Shown: positions 43,545-54,910, counted from the stretch's first letter. The stretch is DNA of 64,000 bases from Bryopsis sp. KO-2023 (GCA_030272585.1 BSYQ01000013.1:1054001-1118000), one strand, 5' to 3'. A program made the numbers and translations. Notes: generated by a model not told the origin, from the letters alone.

Positions 43545-45910
43545 GCCCACGAAAGAGGCAGTCGCTGAGACCCGACGGAGCTCTTTGGGCAGAATGTTTT
43601 CCGACGCACGAAACGTATAGATGTGGGAAAAACCTCCCTTGTCTTCTTTTTCCCCCTCCACAGAAATCTAAAACACTTTTTTAAGAATCAGAAAAAGATG
43701 AGCCCCTCATCGTTCAGCAACAACGAATTTTAATCCAGCATCCCACAATCTCCAAGCACCTGGAAGGAATCTACAAAATCTAATACTTACTCCGTCCGGG
43801 AATAACTGTCCACTTTAGTTTGGGTAACAGTTCACGCGCGTGAAACGTCCAATTGATGTGAAATTTTGTGGGCAGCATCTCTGATACACGTAGATGAAGC
43901 CCACAAAATTTCAGATCCATTGGTTTAGAGGCTGCGATGCAGTGGCTCCGAAACCAGAAACGAAGCAAAACCCCCATTTTCACTTTGACGACTTTTACAT
44001 CTTGCACACAAAAATTATCCCAAAATTGTAAGATACTGTTATGAAGCAACAATATACACTTCGCAAAGTGTACCCCGAAAAATTTCCTCTAAAAATTCAA
44101 CCCCGCCACTCGTATAATGCGCCGGGCGTTCCGTATCAAAGTCCCTGTGGTGGTGCCTTGTTTAGGCAGCTCACCACTCCCCAAACGTTTCCTCTTCCCC
44201 AGGTGAGGCAGTGGAAATTCATTGCATCCGTGATGCTTAAGAATTTCATGCCATATCCCAAACAAGGACTGCCATACACATTCGATTGGTGGAGTTTCCA
44301 TTGCGCCGCTATTTTCGGTTTCAGAGGTCGACTTTCCTCAGTTTTATAGTCGTCACGATTACCGAACGACGACATCATGCTTTACTCTCTGGTTCAATTA
44401 CGACGAAATTTTGTGAGCTCGCCACAGAACATCTAAAGAATGTGTTCACAAAAGTTTGTGGCAAACGATGAACGTTTGACGTGTCAAAACGTTCACAGGA
44501 AGGTAAAAATGGGGGTTTTGCTTCGTTTCTGGTTTCGGAGCCACTGCATCGCAGCCTCTAAACCAATGGATCTGAAATTTTGTGGGCTTCATCTACGTGT
44601 ATCAGAGATGCTGCCCACAAAATTTCACATCAATTGAACGTTTCACGCGTGAACTGTTACCCCAAACTAAAGTGGACAGTTATTCCCGGACGGAGTAAGT
44701 ATGTACAAATTTTACCAAAAAAACAGTGCCACCATCCATGCAAGCCTCCCAACAAAAAAAAAAAAAAAAACTTTTTCACAATGCTTTTTTTTCGACGCCA
44801 ATAATCGGCATTGGTTTCCATTATCATCCCCGTTGTTCTTTCTGGCAAGCAGTAAATCCGGCTGTAAGCTGGCTTGACCACCAGCTTGACAAAAATTAAA
44901 TTTGGTTCTGCAGCGGATCCAGTTGGGCTAGATCCAGTAGCAGATCCTTCACTTTGCTGCCATGTCAGACATCGAGGATGCCGGATCGTTCTTGATGTTC
45001 TTTAGGGCTCTGAGGCCCGGTGGATTCAACCCTGGAGGCAAATCTAAATTCTGATCGGGATGAATTTGCTGACTGGACATTGCGACTCCATTTCAATAAT
45101 CCTGGAGGCAGGTTGATCCCAGGCGGCAGCCTTGGAGCTCGCTTGCATTCGTTTGCTGCCAGTGGAGTTGTGGATGCTTCCTTTTTCGGAGGATTTTTCC
45201 CATAGCAGTCCATGACCGAGCGTGGCTGCGTTCGTTGAGCTTTTCCTCTCGTTCTTCTTTCGTTTGGAATCGAGCGACTTAGAGAGGCTTGGATCCCTGG
45301 GGGATGCGAGTGCCATGCCTGCCGTTGGTGGCAGACTGGACGTCTTGAAAACACACAAATCCAAAACCGCAGCTTTGCCCGAATTCGTTCACCATCACCT
45401 GTTGAACGGGAAATCATGTTGCGACTTTTTTTTTTTTAAATCAATCTGTACATTTTATGTTTCTTGCGTTTGATCCATGCAAATCTCACTTTGAATATTA
45501 GTCATTTGGTTTTTGTTTCTACACAAACTGTGCAAGATACATTTTGATCCTTCAGCCATGCATTTCAATCTCCATAACATCAGCCGGTTGGACTGGAAAA
45601 TTCCGCCAAAACAGTGGATTAAATCAAAAAAGATGGAGAAGGAGCATTGCAGGTGGGTCTTTCACATACACGCTCCGATCCCTGGATGCCTCCACTTGTT
45701 CTTTCCTCAGCTCTGAAAATCTACACATGAGCTTCGTTAACAACGAATGCCAGCACACCGATTTTGACGCTGCAATTTTCTGTAACAGCCCATTCGATCG
45801 CGCCATTTGCACCGTTTTTACACACAGATAAATATCAAGAGTGTGTCACACAATCCACTCTGTTCACTGATCAAGCAAATACGATGCGAATATGGAGCAT
45901 TATTCTATTG
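43545..45910. repeat. Segmental duplication, copy 2 (interrupted by a transposon)
   Basis: Diverged copy of 40040-41150 in the same orientation, with the insertion at 43785-44700 and several small deletions. The MSDMAAK frame is broken by a frame change after seven codons. Confidence 0.8.
43785..44700. mobile_element. 916-bp TIR transposon (Stowaway/mariner-like) with a short internal ORF
   Basis: About 200-bp inverted ends (43785-43985 and 44501-44700), starting acttactccgtccgggaat. The flanks read ctaat...atgtaca and the paralogous site at 40341-40350 reads ctaatgtaca, an empty site consistent with an AT duplication. If the ends are taken two bases further in, TA flanks both sides as for Tc1/mariner elements. 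The CTCCGTCC terminus resembles Stowaway MITEs. The core has an ATG frame of 102 codons (44041-44349, MKQQYTLRKVYPEKFP...) with no transposase motif. Confidence 0.85.
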
Positions 45911-48148
45911 ACCATCTAAAAAACAACAAAACTCTTACCTTTTTGGAATCTAAACGGGACAGTGACAAGCCGAAGGGATCGATTTTCTTTCTCCTCCAGC
46001 TGCATTCTTTCGGGTGAAGGAATGGTCGAGTTCTCCTCCGGCTGCACCCTCCTGAAGCGGAGAAGATCCGCTTGATGGTAGGCATATCCTATATCCCCAG
46101 GGAGTTGCATGCGTATTCTCGCATCCGTGAATGTATCAGTGCAGTACAACCGTGATACTCTGGTGATGTGTGGAGGATTTTGTGGGGTCATCAATGGGTG
46201 CAAGTCGTGATATCGACAGCGCCGGTGGTCCAAACCTCGGATTCAGTTTTTGGCCATCGTGTCGATGCATGCTACAATGGGGAAGACCCGCCCCAATGCT
46301 GTGAGTGTAATTGCACCTGTGTTTCTTATTAACTTCCCTGTTGTACATAAACAGCGCATCCACTGGTTGCTGACAGGCCCCCCTCTCAGCAGGTTGGCAG
46401 TGAACTGTTGACCCCTGCATCAGATCCCAATTTTCTTAAACTCAAAGATGATTTAAAATGCCCCCAAAAAATTGTAAGAAATTCAAAATATCTGGATTTT
46501 AAACACAAATATGATATGAAATATCCTTAAAAATAAGTTCAGAAATTAAAAAAAGCACATGACAAAAGGACAGGAGCCTGAAACGGGATGGGGATTTGAT
46601 CGTCTTGGGGAGTTCTTGTTGCCTCGATATGTGGATCTGAAAAAACATCAGAGAAGAACGATCAATTTCACCACATGTCGCATTTTCAGCTGCACCATGA
46701 GTAACTGCAGCAAGACCACGAGAAAATCCGCTTCAATTCCATGAGATCAAAAACGACATCTCTGCCATTGTTTCGATTGTTTACCATTGGCAGTTTTTTT
46801 CTTTTCCCCTGCAGCAGCCCTGGCAACAGTGGCTTCTCTGTCTCATAAGAACTCATTGATTGATTTTGGAAGAATGGATGCAATAAGGATTGAACATGGT
46901 GGCCTGCAAGCAAGGAAAAACACTTCCAGAGGTGAAAATCAGCACTGAAACCAATGAGCAGACATTCTTTTTTTGAAACATTATTATTGCATGAAAATAG
47001 TGAAAAAAACAACAAATACAACACAATACGATAACAAACATTATGTTAGTATTTTTGCATGATTGGTGAATCCACAGAACACTGGAAACAGTTGGGGAGA
47101 TTAATTGCAAGGCATAGGCCATATCATTTTTTTTTAACCTTGTCCTTTCTCTTTTCCTTTTTTTGTTTGACAGCAAAATTAGTGTGCGAGATCAGTCAAT
47201 CACCATTCGAGAAACGAACACAGCATCGTGGCAAGCCTTCCACCTCCTCAAGGTTGGATATATCGCGAATGGCGCCGCCGCCGCATCATCCATGTCGCCC
47301 AGAGATTCGTTTCGAATTTCGTTCAACACCGCTCAACAAGCTTTTGTGGACCACCGGCAACGTTATCAGCGAATTACCGTCGCCGCCGCCGCCGCCGCCG
47401 CGCTTTCATCGCGTGCTGGATGCATTGCGAGTCTGAAGCTTCGGACACGTTTGGGAAAAAACAGGTGACAAACACCACAAAGCGGGAAAACGCAAACGGG
47501 TGGGAGGTTTGCCACACCCTAAACCCTGTCAGGCCCTTGCTGCAGCTGGATGAGTGGATCAGACAGAGACAGCGCTGTCATCAGCTCAGCTCTGGAATAG
47601 CAGTCACATCCATGCACCGGACCGTCCCATGCGACAGTAACTGGGTTCAATTGATGAATACAATTTCCATGAGGGATAAACTGATCTTTTCCTACCAATT
47701 AACTGAACACCACAGTAGTTTGATGTTAGGTTGGAAAAAACACAGCACAGCTGTAGTTGGGTGGATGTGCCGCCCTTTTTCCTTCTCCTCGCGAGAAAAA
47801 TCAAGTCAGCCACCACAGTCAGAGAACAGACGCGATGGGGTTCAGTGTGGCTGGGATTGGACAAATGTAAAGTTCGCTGAAACGGAAAAAAACAGGGGTC
47901 AGGCAGAAAATGAAGTCCTCCCCGTAACAGGGGCTAGGGGTCGGGGGTTGGCTAGAAAATATGGGGAGGATGGTTCTCAGAGGAAATCCCTTCGAAGGAA
48001 TCAATTTATTAATTTATAAATTGGAATGTGCTCTTCCTCCTCTTGATCAATCAAATATCCTCTCCATCATGGAGCATCAGGAAGTATGTTTTTGCACTGT
48101 TCTTTTCAACTGAAGACAGGTGTTTGGAGAAACGCTTGCAGAAAACCT
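45911..48148. other. No supported gene; includes a dispersed repeat and a GCC run
   Basis: A (GCC)n run at about 47378-47402 lies in a stretch open in all plus frames (47163-47470), possibly an Ala- or Pro-rich exon preceded by tttgacag. Unrecognised. The rest is AT-rich. Confidence 0.35.
46205..46460 (+). repeat. Dispersed repeat, uninterrupted copy (empty site of the CACTA-like element)
   Basis: Contains both halves found at 3560-3647 and 17361-17530. At the junction it reads gatgcatgctacaatgggg, matching gatccatact plus aaaatgagg with a single TACT-like target. Confidence 0.85.
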
Positions 48149-48156
48149 GTTGAAAG

Positions 48157-48631
48157 CAGACATGGGCTGAGACCCCTGTGCACAGGACAGGACAGAACAG
48201 ACTGTCTGTGCTGTGCACAGGGTCAGACCTGTGCTGCACAGGTGCACAGACCTGTACAGCACAGCACAGACAGGGTCTGTGCAACATCTGTGCAGTTTCT
48301 GTGCAGTTCTGTGCAGATTCTGTGCGGATTCTGTGCCAAATCTGTGCAGATTCTGTGCAGTTCTGTGCAGATTCTGTGCGGATTCTGTGCCAAATCTGTG
48401 CAGATTCTGTGCAGTTCTGTGCAGATTCTGTGCAGATCTGTGCTGTGCTGTGCAGGTCTGCTCACCTGTGCAGCACAGGTCTGACCCTGTGCACAGCACA
48501 GACAGTCTGTGCTGTTCTGGCCTGTGCAATTCCGCTGCACAGGACAGGACAGCACAGGGTGCACAGAACCTGCACAGAACCCTGCTGTGCGGTGCACAGG
48601 ACAGGGGTCTGTCCTGTGCAGCCCATGACTG
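48157..48631. mobile_element. hAT-type MITE made of CTGTGCA words
   Basis: Flanked by the 8-bp direct repeat GTTGAAAG (48149-48156, 48632-48639), the size hAT transposases produce. The ends are 13-bp inverted repeats with one mismatch (CAGACATGGGCTG and the complement of CAGCCCATGACTG). The 475-bp body is almost entirely ctgtgca/tgcacag words in both orientations, so it folds on itself. The long open frame on the minus strand here is an artefact of the repeat. Confidence 0.88.
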
Positions 48632-48849
48632 GTTGAAAGGTTGTCGAAACAGGAAAGTGAGAGGAACTTGTGGAAAGTTGAGTATGGAAGATTCACAAAA
48701 GTTGCACCGCCACCATTCATTTACAAGGCCTGCTTGATACATCCTTTTTGTGCTGGAAATCCAAACTTCTGAAAATTTTCTCCCCGTCATGGTCGCAAAA
48801 ATGTTGTCGGTGTTAAAAGCCGGTAACATCATACTATGGACGTGATCGG

Positions 48850-49300
48850 AAATGATCGGCCGTCCATTTTCGATGTCAGGACAGGTCGTTTCATCGATCT
48901 GACCTGATACGATCTCGTTCCACATGATTCTGAAAATGATCGGTCTTTTTTTTTTTTTTTTTTACCGATCATGATCGATGATCGTGATCGTGATCGGCCG
49001 ATCAAAACCTGATCGATGATCGTGGTCGGCCGATCAAAGCTTGATCGTGATCGTGATCGGTTCGCCGATCACCGATCTGATCGGTTGCTCCGATCACGAT
49101 CCCGATCACGATCAAGCGTTGCGACATGCAAACGCCTAATCGGCCGATCAAGATCGGTAAAACGCCGATTAATCGGCCGTTGATCCGATCAGCTCCGATC
49201 ATGGTCGGTTGATCGGGATTTGGTTTCAAATTCCGATTATGATCGGTCCAAGAAATCAAAAACCGACTTTTGCACCGATCATCACTTCCGATCAAATCCA
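48850..49300. repeat. GATCG word field
   Basis: Dense gatcg/cgatc words in both orientations (for example atgatcgatgatcgtgatcgtgatcgg near 48968-48995), with an 18-nt T run near 48945-48962. Ends include ATGATCGGT and its complement, but no target duplication was found. It lies just upstream of the next gene. Confidence 0.7.
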
Positions 49301-49427
49301 AAGTTAGTCAGTTCTGCCGTACTGTCCCGAATATATCGACTTCGCTCCCTGTTCGACTTCACCGCACCGTGCGCCTTTGTATCATGGTATCTTGTTGTTG
49401 TCTCGCCTGCAGTGCTGATCGATTGCG

Positions 49428-49859
49428 ATGTACGTGGAACTCAAAGCACGGCAGTATGTCGTGAGGCTCCGGAACAGGCTCCAAAACCGAACAGACCTGT
49501 TCCAGCCCGGGACGGTGGTAGATCGGGATGCCGCCGAGGTGGTGTTCCGGCATTTGACGTCGCTTAACACGTATTTTGGTCTGGAAAATGTAAGTGTATG
49601 CTGCCTGCTATCTGCTGCACTGTTTCTGTTTCGAATGTTTTGACTTAGGGTTACTGTTACTTGTCTTCCTAGGCTCTGTTCTGGAAAGCTGCATCCGCCC
49701 TGGACAGCGCTGCGGGAAGCGAAGACGAACTTTTCTTGCGAGCGTACCGAGCGGGCAACCCCCCTGAAAGGCGCATCGACCCCATACTCGATTCCATTCA
49801 GGTGACACCTCCAGGACTGACCAGGAAGGGGAGCACCAACCTTCCCATGGTGCCTACAG
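49428..49859 (+). pseudogene. 5' part of an unidentified Gly/Pro-rich gene, cut by a retrotransposon
   Basis: Exon 1 (49428-49589) starts MYVELKARQYVVRLRNRLQN. Exon 2 (49673-49859) ends VPT, directly before a GT donor of which only two bases remain before the LTR at 49862. Compared with the second copy at 57351-57555, exon 2 lacks 18 nt in frame (six residues). The 3' exons are 7 kb away, beyond the chromovirus. As drawn, no complete transcript is likely unless the 7.4-kb element is spliced out. Confidence 0.65.
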
Positions 49860-49861
49860 GT
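49553..49861 (+). repeat. Host-gene segment duplicated on both sides of the chromovirus (left copy)
   Basis: 309 bp from the end of exon 1 through the exon 2 donor. The matching segment is 57231-57557 (327 bp, including the 18 nt missing here). Confidence 0.9.
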
Positions 49862-50128
49862 TGTTAGACTTGGGGGTGCAAGTCTAAGAAGAGCTAAAAA
49901 CTAAAACTTATGAGTCCATGACCTTGAAGCCCATTAATACCATGACCCCCAAGGATCCTAGCGTCCCCGCATGGTACCTAGGACAACCATCCTAGGTGGG
50001 CACCCGACATAGGTCTAGTCATCATGACTAGACCTGACTCACATGTCCACGTCAGCATGACTATGCATGACTGTACATGATTGTACATGACTGGACCTGA
50101 CTGGATGTAGCTCTTAACATCCCTAACA
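49862..50128 (-). repeat. 3' LTR of chromovirus copy 1
   Basis: 267 bp, same as 56964-57230 and 59724-59990 on reading. Confidence 0.93.
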
Positions 50129-50632
50129 TACCTCCCCCCCTAATCAGTCTCCTCCTGGAGACTCCTTTCCGCACTTCTATATAGCCCATAGAATGATACA
50201 GAGTCCCACAACGAACCCCAACTCTTATCATTCAACTATATAAAGTGTTTCGATAACTTGGAGATGTTATCATAAGTGTATTCGTCAGAATAAGCCCCTA
50301 CTCTGATATAGGTCATCCGAGTCCTTCTCATACACGGAGTGCTTCTCGGATCTACCAAGACCATACACTTCTCTACACTGGTGGCGAACCAATGTACATC
50401 AACTGAAGTCTCGCAACTTCATCTACTTCCATTTATATTCTCATTTTGAATGGATCCCATCTAGAGTTCAAAATAGAATATAGCGAGAAATTCAATTTAG
50501 TTCACTAGTTCATTGAAAATGAGATATGTTCTTAAACATGTCCTCACTTAACAAGAACTTGATCTCGTTCACAAGATCTGGAACTCTTTTCATATCGACA
50601 CTCGATTATGAAGAAACATTACCCCACACAAG

Positions 50633-53600
50633 TCACGAACGAAGTCGCCTACTTCGACGTACCGGAATAGGGGGAATCAACGTTGATTTCTTTCTCTTCT
50701 GGTACTGCTCTACCAGCTCCCGAGCGTTCTCCAAATTCGCTTCAGGCTCCCAAGAGTTGTGCTCATGTGAGTATCCCGTCCACTTTACCAAGTACTGCGG
50801 AACTACTCGTCGACCGACCTTTACTTCACGGTAGTCGAGGAGGTCTTCTACCTCATACTCTAGTTCTTCCTGTATATCCACAGGTGGCGGAGGAGGTTGT
50901 GTCTTTCCATGCGACCAATACCTCTTAAGTAAAGAAGCATGAAAGACTGGATGAATAGGAAGCGAATCAGGCAATTCCAATCGGAACGCGACCTGTTCTG
51001 CCATCGGTTTTCGTTTTTGGACACCTTCCAAAACACGAAAAGGACCCAACCAACGTGGCAATAACTTCCTTGATCCAGGGTGTTTCAATTTGATATGTCG
51101 TGCATCCAGCAAGACCATATCGCCTACTTGAACATCAACTGGACACCTACGCACATCGGCATAAGTCTTCATCCTTTGCTGAGCACTTTCCAAACACCGC
51201 TTTGCTTTGACAATCGCCTCACGAATGTCTTCAGTCATCTTCTTCACCGCCGGTACTCCAATTTGTGTCCTTTGTCTACTTAGACCTCCAGGACCCATGA
51301 CATTAGATGTCTTGGATGGAAGTTGTACCGTTAATGGTGTCCACGGATCTCTACCGTAGTTCAAGAAGAACGGTGTTTCACCAGTAGCCATCGACTTAGA
51401 GTTGTTCAAGGCAAACTCTACCACTGGCAATAAGTCACTCCAATCTCTTTGACGAGGTCCTACGAAATGCCGTAAGGTATCTTCGAGGATCCTATTCATT
51501 GCTTCAGTCTGTCCATCACTCTGTGGATGAAAAGCTGTCGACAATGCTTGAGTGACCCCTAAGGTCTTACAAAGCTCTCTAAAGAACTTTGAAGTCCACC
51601 TAGGATCTCTATCGCTTACGAGGTGCTTAGGAAGGCCGTGCAAACGGAAGACCTCAGTAACGAAGAGTTTCGCCGTTTGTACCGCATCACACGTAGTGTG
51701 CGTTGGTACGCATCGCACCATCTTTGTGAGTCGATCCACAAAAACTAAGATGGCATCAAATGCTTCTGCTCCTGATTTAGGCAAATCAGTAATCAAATCC
51801 ATTGAAACTGATTCCCATCGACCATCAGGTATACGTAAAGGTTGCAAAGGACCAGGCACCTTGCCGCGTCGGTGTTTGTTCCTTTGACATGCATCGCATC
51901 CCTTTACAAAGTTTGCGATATCTCCCTCTACGCCAGGCCACCAAAAGTATTTTAAGACTGTTCTTTGGGTCTTGCGGATCCCAAAATGTCCTGCATATAC
52001 ACTTGCATGGCTATCATGTAGGATATCTTCTCTAAGATTATCCCAATTTGGTACTACTACTCGTGCACCATTCCACCACAGGCCTGAGTGCTTTTGACAA
52101 CCTGAAGCGGCGACATCTTCGGTTTCAAACCACTCATCCCTAGTGATCCCCTCAGTCAATCTCTCCTTTAGCATCGACGTACCGGGCCGGGGCGAGGACG
52201 GATCCCCATTCCAAGTTGGTCGTTTCTGGCCACCTCCCAGCTCCGAGAGTATTCCGATCTGCTGAGAATACGACGGATATCGTGACAAGGGGTCTGCCAC
52301 GTTCGTCCGTCCCGGCCTGTATTCCCACTCGAACCGGAACCCCTGGAGGACTTCGAGCCAACGTGCCGACCTTCGAGAGAGAGTTTCCTGGGAATGGAAA
52401 TATGTGTTAGGCTGGTGATCACACACCACCTTAAACACACGCACATCCAGGTAGCATCGCCACAACTTAAGAGCATGCACTACGGCGAACATTTCCTTGT
52501 CACCTATGCTCCAGTTAAGTTGGGCTCCTGATAACTTTCGACTTTCAAAAGCTATAGGATGTTCCTCTTGCAACAAGATTGCACCGATCGCATAATCCGA
52601 AGCATCTGCGATAACTTCAAAATCCTTTTCGAAGTTAGGCATTGCCAAACAAGGTGCATGTGTTAAATTCTCTTTAACACCATCAAAGCCTCTTTGACAA
52701 TCCTCAATCCAACTCCACTCTTTACCCTTCCTAAGTAAATTTGTGAGTGGGGCTACAAGCTTGCTGTAACCTTGCACAAATCTCCGGAAATAGTTAGAGA
52801 GCCCTAAAAATGAACGCAATTCCGCAACGTTCTTTGGGACTGGCCACTCTACTACTTTCTCTGTTTTCCTTTTGTCAGCGGAAATACCATCTTGATTTAT
52901 AACAAATCCAAGATAGTGAAGCTCTTTCTTAAAGAAATCACATTTTGATCTCTTCAAGAACACTTTGTGCTCACGCAAGCGTTTCATCACCGCTCGCAAA
53001 TGTTGCACATGTTCCTCCGGAGTTTTGCTGAATACAAGTATGTCGTCAAGGTAGATTAGAACCGACTTCCCAATCATACCCGAGAATACTTGATTCATCC
53101 AAGTCTGGAATACTGCAGGTGCATTCGTCAAGCCCATTGGAAGCACTTTGTATTCATACAGACCGAATGGGGTTTTGAAAGCAGTCTTCGGTTGGTCTGA
53201 CTCCTTCACTCGAAGTTGCCAATACCCTGCTTTCAAGTCTAAGGCCGAAAAGTATTTCGAACCTTGAAGTTGATCAAGGAGATCATCTATCCTTGGTAGT
53301 GGATATTGATTCCTGATCGTCAACTTATTTAAGCCTCTATAGTCGATACACATCCGTCGAGTACCATCCGGTTTGGGAACAAACAAGATTGGTGCACCCC
53401 ACGGACTACAACTAGGCTTAATCAAACCCTTCTGCAGCATATCAGAGATTTGATCTTCAATCTCTTTTCTTTCACCCGGTGTGTAACGAAACATTGGTCT
53501 ATGTACCGGTTTCGCTCCAGGGACAAGATCAATTGCTGCATCCTCTTCTCGAGATGGAGGGCATTCCGCCAACTCATCTGAGAATCTGTCTTTATACTCA

Positions 53601-54910
53601 TCTAACAGACTTTCCAGCTCTGTTTGATATGAAGACACTAGAGGATTTTTGGGCAATTCGGGTACCCCAGATTCCTCCCCCTCAAAAGGGTTCGGGACCT
53701 CCCGAACTATAACCAGAAAAGGACATAACTCCGTATTACGGAGTTGTCTTCGAGCTTGGGCTATACTCAACAAGGGATTGATCCGTGCATCAGGCGGACT
53801 AGGGGCACGCACAACCAAATGAGGTCGTATCGTGAGTCGGTTTCCCCGTGTAGTTAGAACCGAAGCACTACCCGTAGAAAAATTCATCAGTACTCGGTGA
53901 TTGCATAACCACACATCCCCGAGGTACAAATCAAAATGCTTTGCAGTGATAACTTGACACTCGATTTTCATCCGCAAGCCTTGCAAACGCAAGTTAATCG
54001 AGGTTATCCCTACGATATCCAATGGAGTTCCATCGGCCATTTCGATTTTGGTACCTTGCTTACATCCGTAACTAAGCCCTGTACTTTCGCAGAAATGCTT
54101 AGAGATATAAGCGTAGCCAGCGGCGCCAGAATCTAACAAAATCTGACCAGGGGAACCAGAAATCAAACCTTTGAACGACATTGACATTCTGAGATTACAA
54201 TCCTCTCCTGGAATCGAGTTACCGGGTAACTCCGCTGTAGGTGGATCGTAATATATATCAACGGGCCAAAGAAGACCTGGTGCTTTACCGCTGCTAAGAG
54301 CAAACAATTTTGCTCCTTTTCGATATTGTGCAATCAATCGCATTTGATTGATTTCTTTTTGTGTAACTGCCATATTATGAGGGATTAATAGACAGCAACT
54401 CGTAGTAGAAGGTGATTCTTTCTTGCAAGCAAAATAATGCTTTAAGAATTCATTCAAATTCTTTCGTCCAGGATCCATCCAAACATGGTGTCCCGCTACT
54501 GACGATGCAAGAAACTCTTGTCCAGTGCAAAACTTTTTACAAATCGCAAATCTTTCATCATTAGTAGATGAGTCAAAAGTGAACTCTCTACTTGCATTCT
54601 GCAAACGATGAAGTTCCGATTTTAAAAGTTGCATTCCAGAGATGCAATCGTTCTCCGGCACCTTCTCTTCTTTACTAGGCATAGGATCTTGGGCGTCCCC
54701 AATGGGATCGACGTCCAAATCATCCTCACCACATCGGATAGAGTCATCATTTCTTTCCAGTATCACACACATGACCTGGAGAATAAGATGCTCCACATCT
54801 GAAACAAAGGTTCGCGGCCTTGCGCCGTTCCCATTCTTTCTGGGTAAGACCCGCAGGAAAAGATGTTTTACCAACTTTACTCTTACGAGTCTGTTGAGAA
54901 CCACCACCAA
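50633..54910 (-). CDS. pol: Pol polyprotein of the chromovirus (protease, RT, RNase H, integrase, chromodomain)
   Basis: About 1425 codons open, no ATG at the 5' end, overlapping gag by 164 nt in the +1 frame. Order: aspartic protease (ILLDSGAAGYAYIS); RT with CIDYRGLNKLTIRNQYPLPR and YLDDILVFS; RNase H beginning EVIADASDYAIGAILL; integrase zinc finger (YAGHFGIRKTQ to GCDACQRNKH); integrase core with MDLITDLPKS, VSDRDPRWTSKF and DGQTEAMNRIL; a GPY-like module (RWLGPFRVLEGV); and a C-terminal chromodomain (PQYLVKWTGYSHEHNSWEP). Chromodomains of this kind steer integration to marked chromatin. No frame breaks, so recently active. Confidence 0.95.
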   Translation of the reverse strand: MVVVLNRLVRVKLVKHLFLRVLPRKNGNGARPRTFVSDVEHLILQVMCVILERNDDSIRCGEDDLDVDPIGDAQDPMPSKEEKVPENDCISGMQLLKSELHRLQNASREFTFDSSTNDERFAICKKFCTGQEFLASSVAGHHVWMDPGRKNLNEFLKHYFACKKESPSTTSCCLLIPHNMAVTQKEINQMRLIAQYRKGAKLFALSSGKAPGLLWPVDIYYDPPTAELPGNSIPGEDCNLRMSMSFKGLISGSPGQILLDSGAAGYAYISKHFCESTGLSYGCKQGTKIEMADGTPLDIVGITSINLRLQGLRMKIECQVITAKHFDLYLGDVWLCNHRVLMNFSTGSASVLTTRGNRLTIRPHLVVRAPSPPDARINPLLSIAQARRQLRNTELCPFLVIVREVPNPFEGEESGVPELPKNPLVSSYQTELESLLDEYKDRFSDELAECPPSREEDAAIDLVPGAKPVHRPMFRYTPGERKEIEDQISDMLQKGLIKPSCSPWGAPILFVPKPDGTRRMCIDYRGLNKLTIRNQYPLPRIDDLLDQLQGSKYFSALDLKAGYWQLRVKESDQPKTAFKTPFGLYEYKVLPMGLTNAPAVFQTWMNQVFSGMIGKSVLIYLDDILVFSKTPEEHVQHLRAVMKRLREHKVFLKRSKCDFFKKELHYLGFVINQDGISADKRKTEKVVEWPVPKNVAELRSFLGLSNYFRRFVQGYSKLVAPLTNLLRKGKEWSWIEDCQRGFDGVKENLTHAPCLAMPNFEKDFEVIADASDYAIGAILLQEEHPIAFESRKLSGAQLNWSIGDKEMFAVVHALKLWRCYLDVRVFKVVCDHQPNTYFHSQETLSRRSARWLEVLQGFRFEWEYRPGRTNVADPLSRYPSYSQQIGILSELGGGQKRPTWNGDPSSPRPGTSMLKERLTEGITRDEWFETEDVAASGCQKHSGLWWNGARVVVPNWDNLREDILHDSHASVYAGHFGIRKTQRTVLKYFWWPGVEGDIANFVKGCDACQRNKHRRGKVPGPLQPLRIPDGRWESVSMDLITDLPKSGAEAFDAILVFVDRLTKMVRCVPTHTTCDAVQTAKLFVTEVFRLHGLPKHLVSDRDPRWTSKFFRELCKTLGVTQALSTAFHPQSDGQTEAMNRILEDTLRHFVGPRQRDWSDLLPVVEFALNNSKSMATGETPFFLNYGRDPWTPLTVQLPSKTSNVMGPGGLSRQRTQIGVPAVKKMTEDIREAIVKAKRCLESAQQRMKTYADVRRCPVDVQVGDMVLLDARHIKLKHPGSRKLLPRWLGPFRVLEGVQKRKPMAEQVAFRLELPDSLPIHPVFHASLLKRYWSHGKTQPPPPPVDIQEELEYEVEDLLDYREVKVGRRVVPQYLVKWTGYSHEHNSWEPEANLENARELVEQYQKRKKSTLIPPIPVRRSRRLRS

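Noticed and set aside
48077..48925. 282-codon minus-strand frame rich in Cys, His and Arg
   Set aside because: It runs through the CTGTGCA MITE, whose word lacks stops in several frames on both strands.
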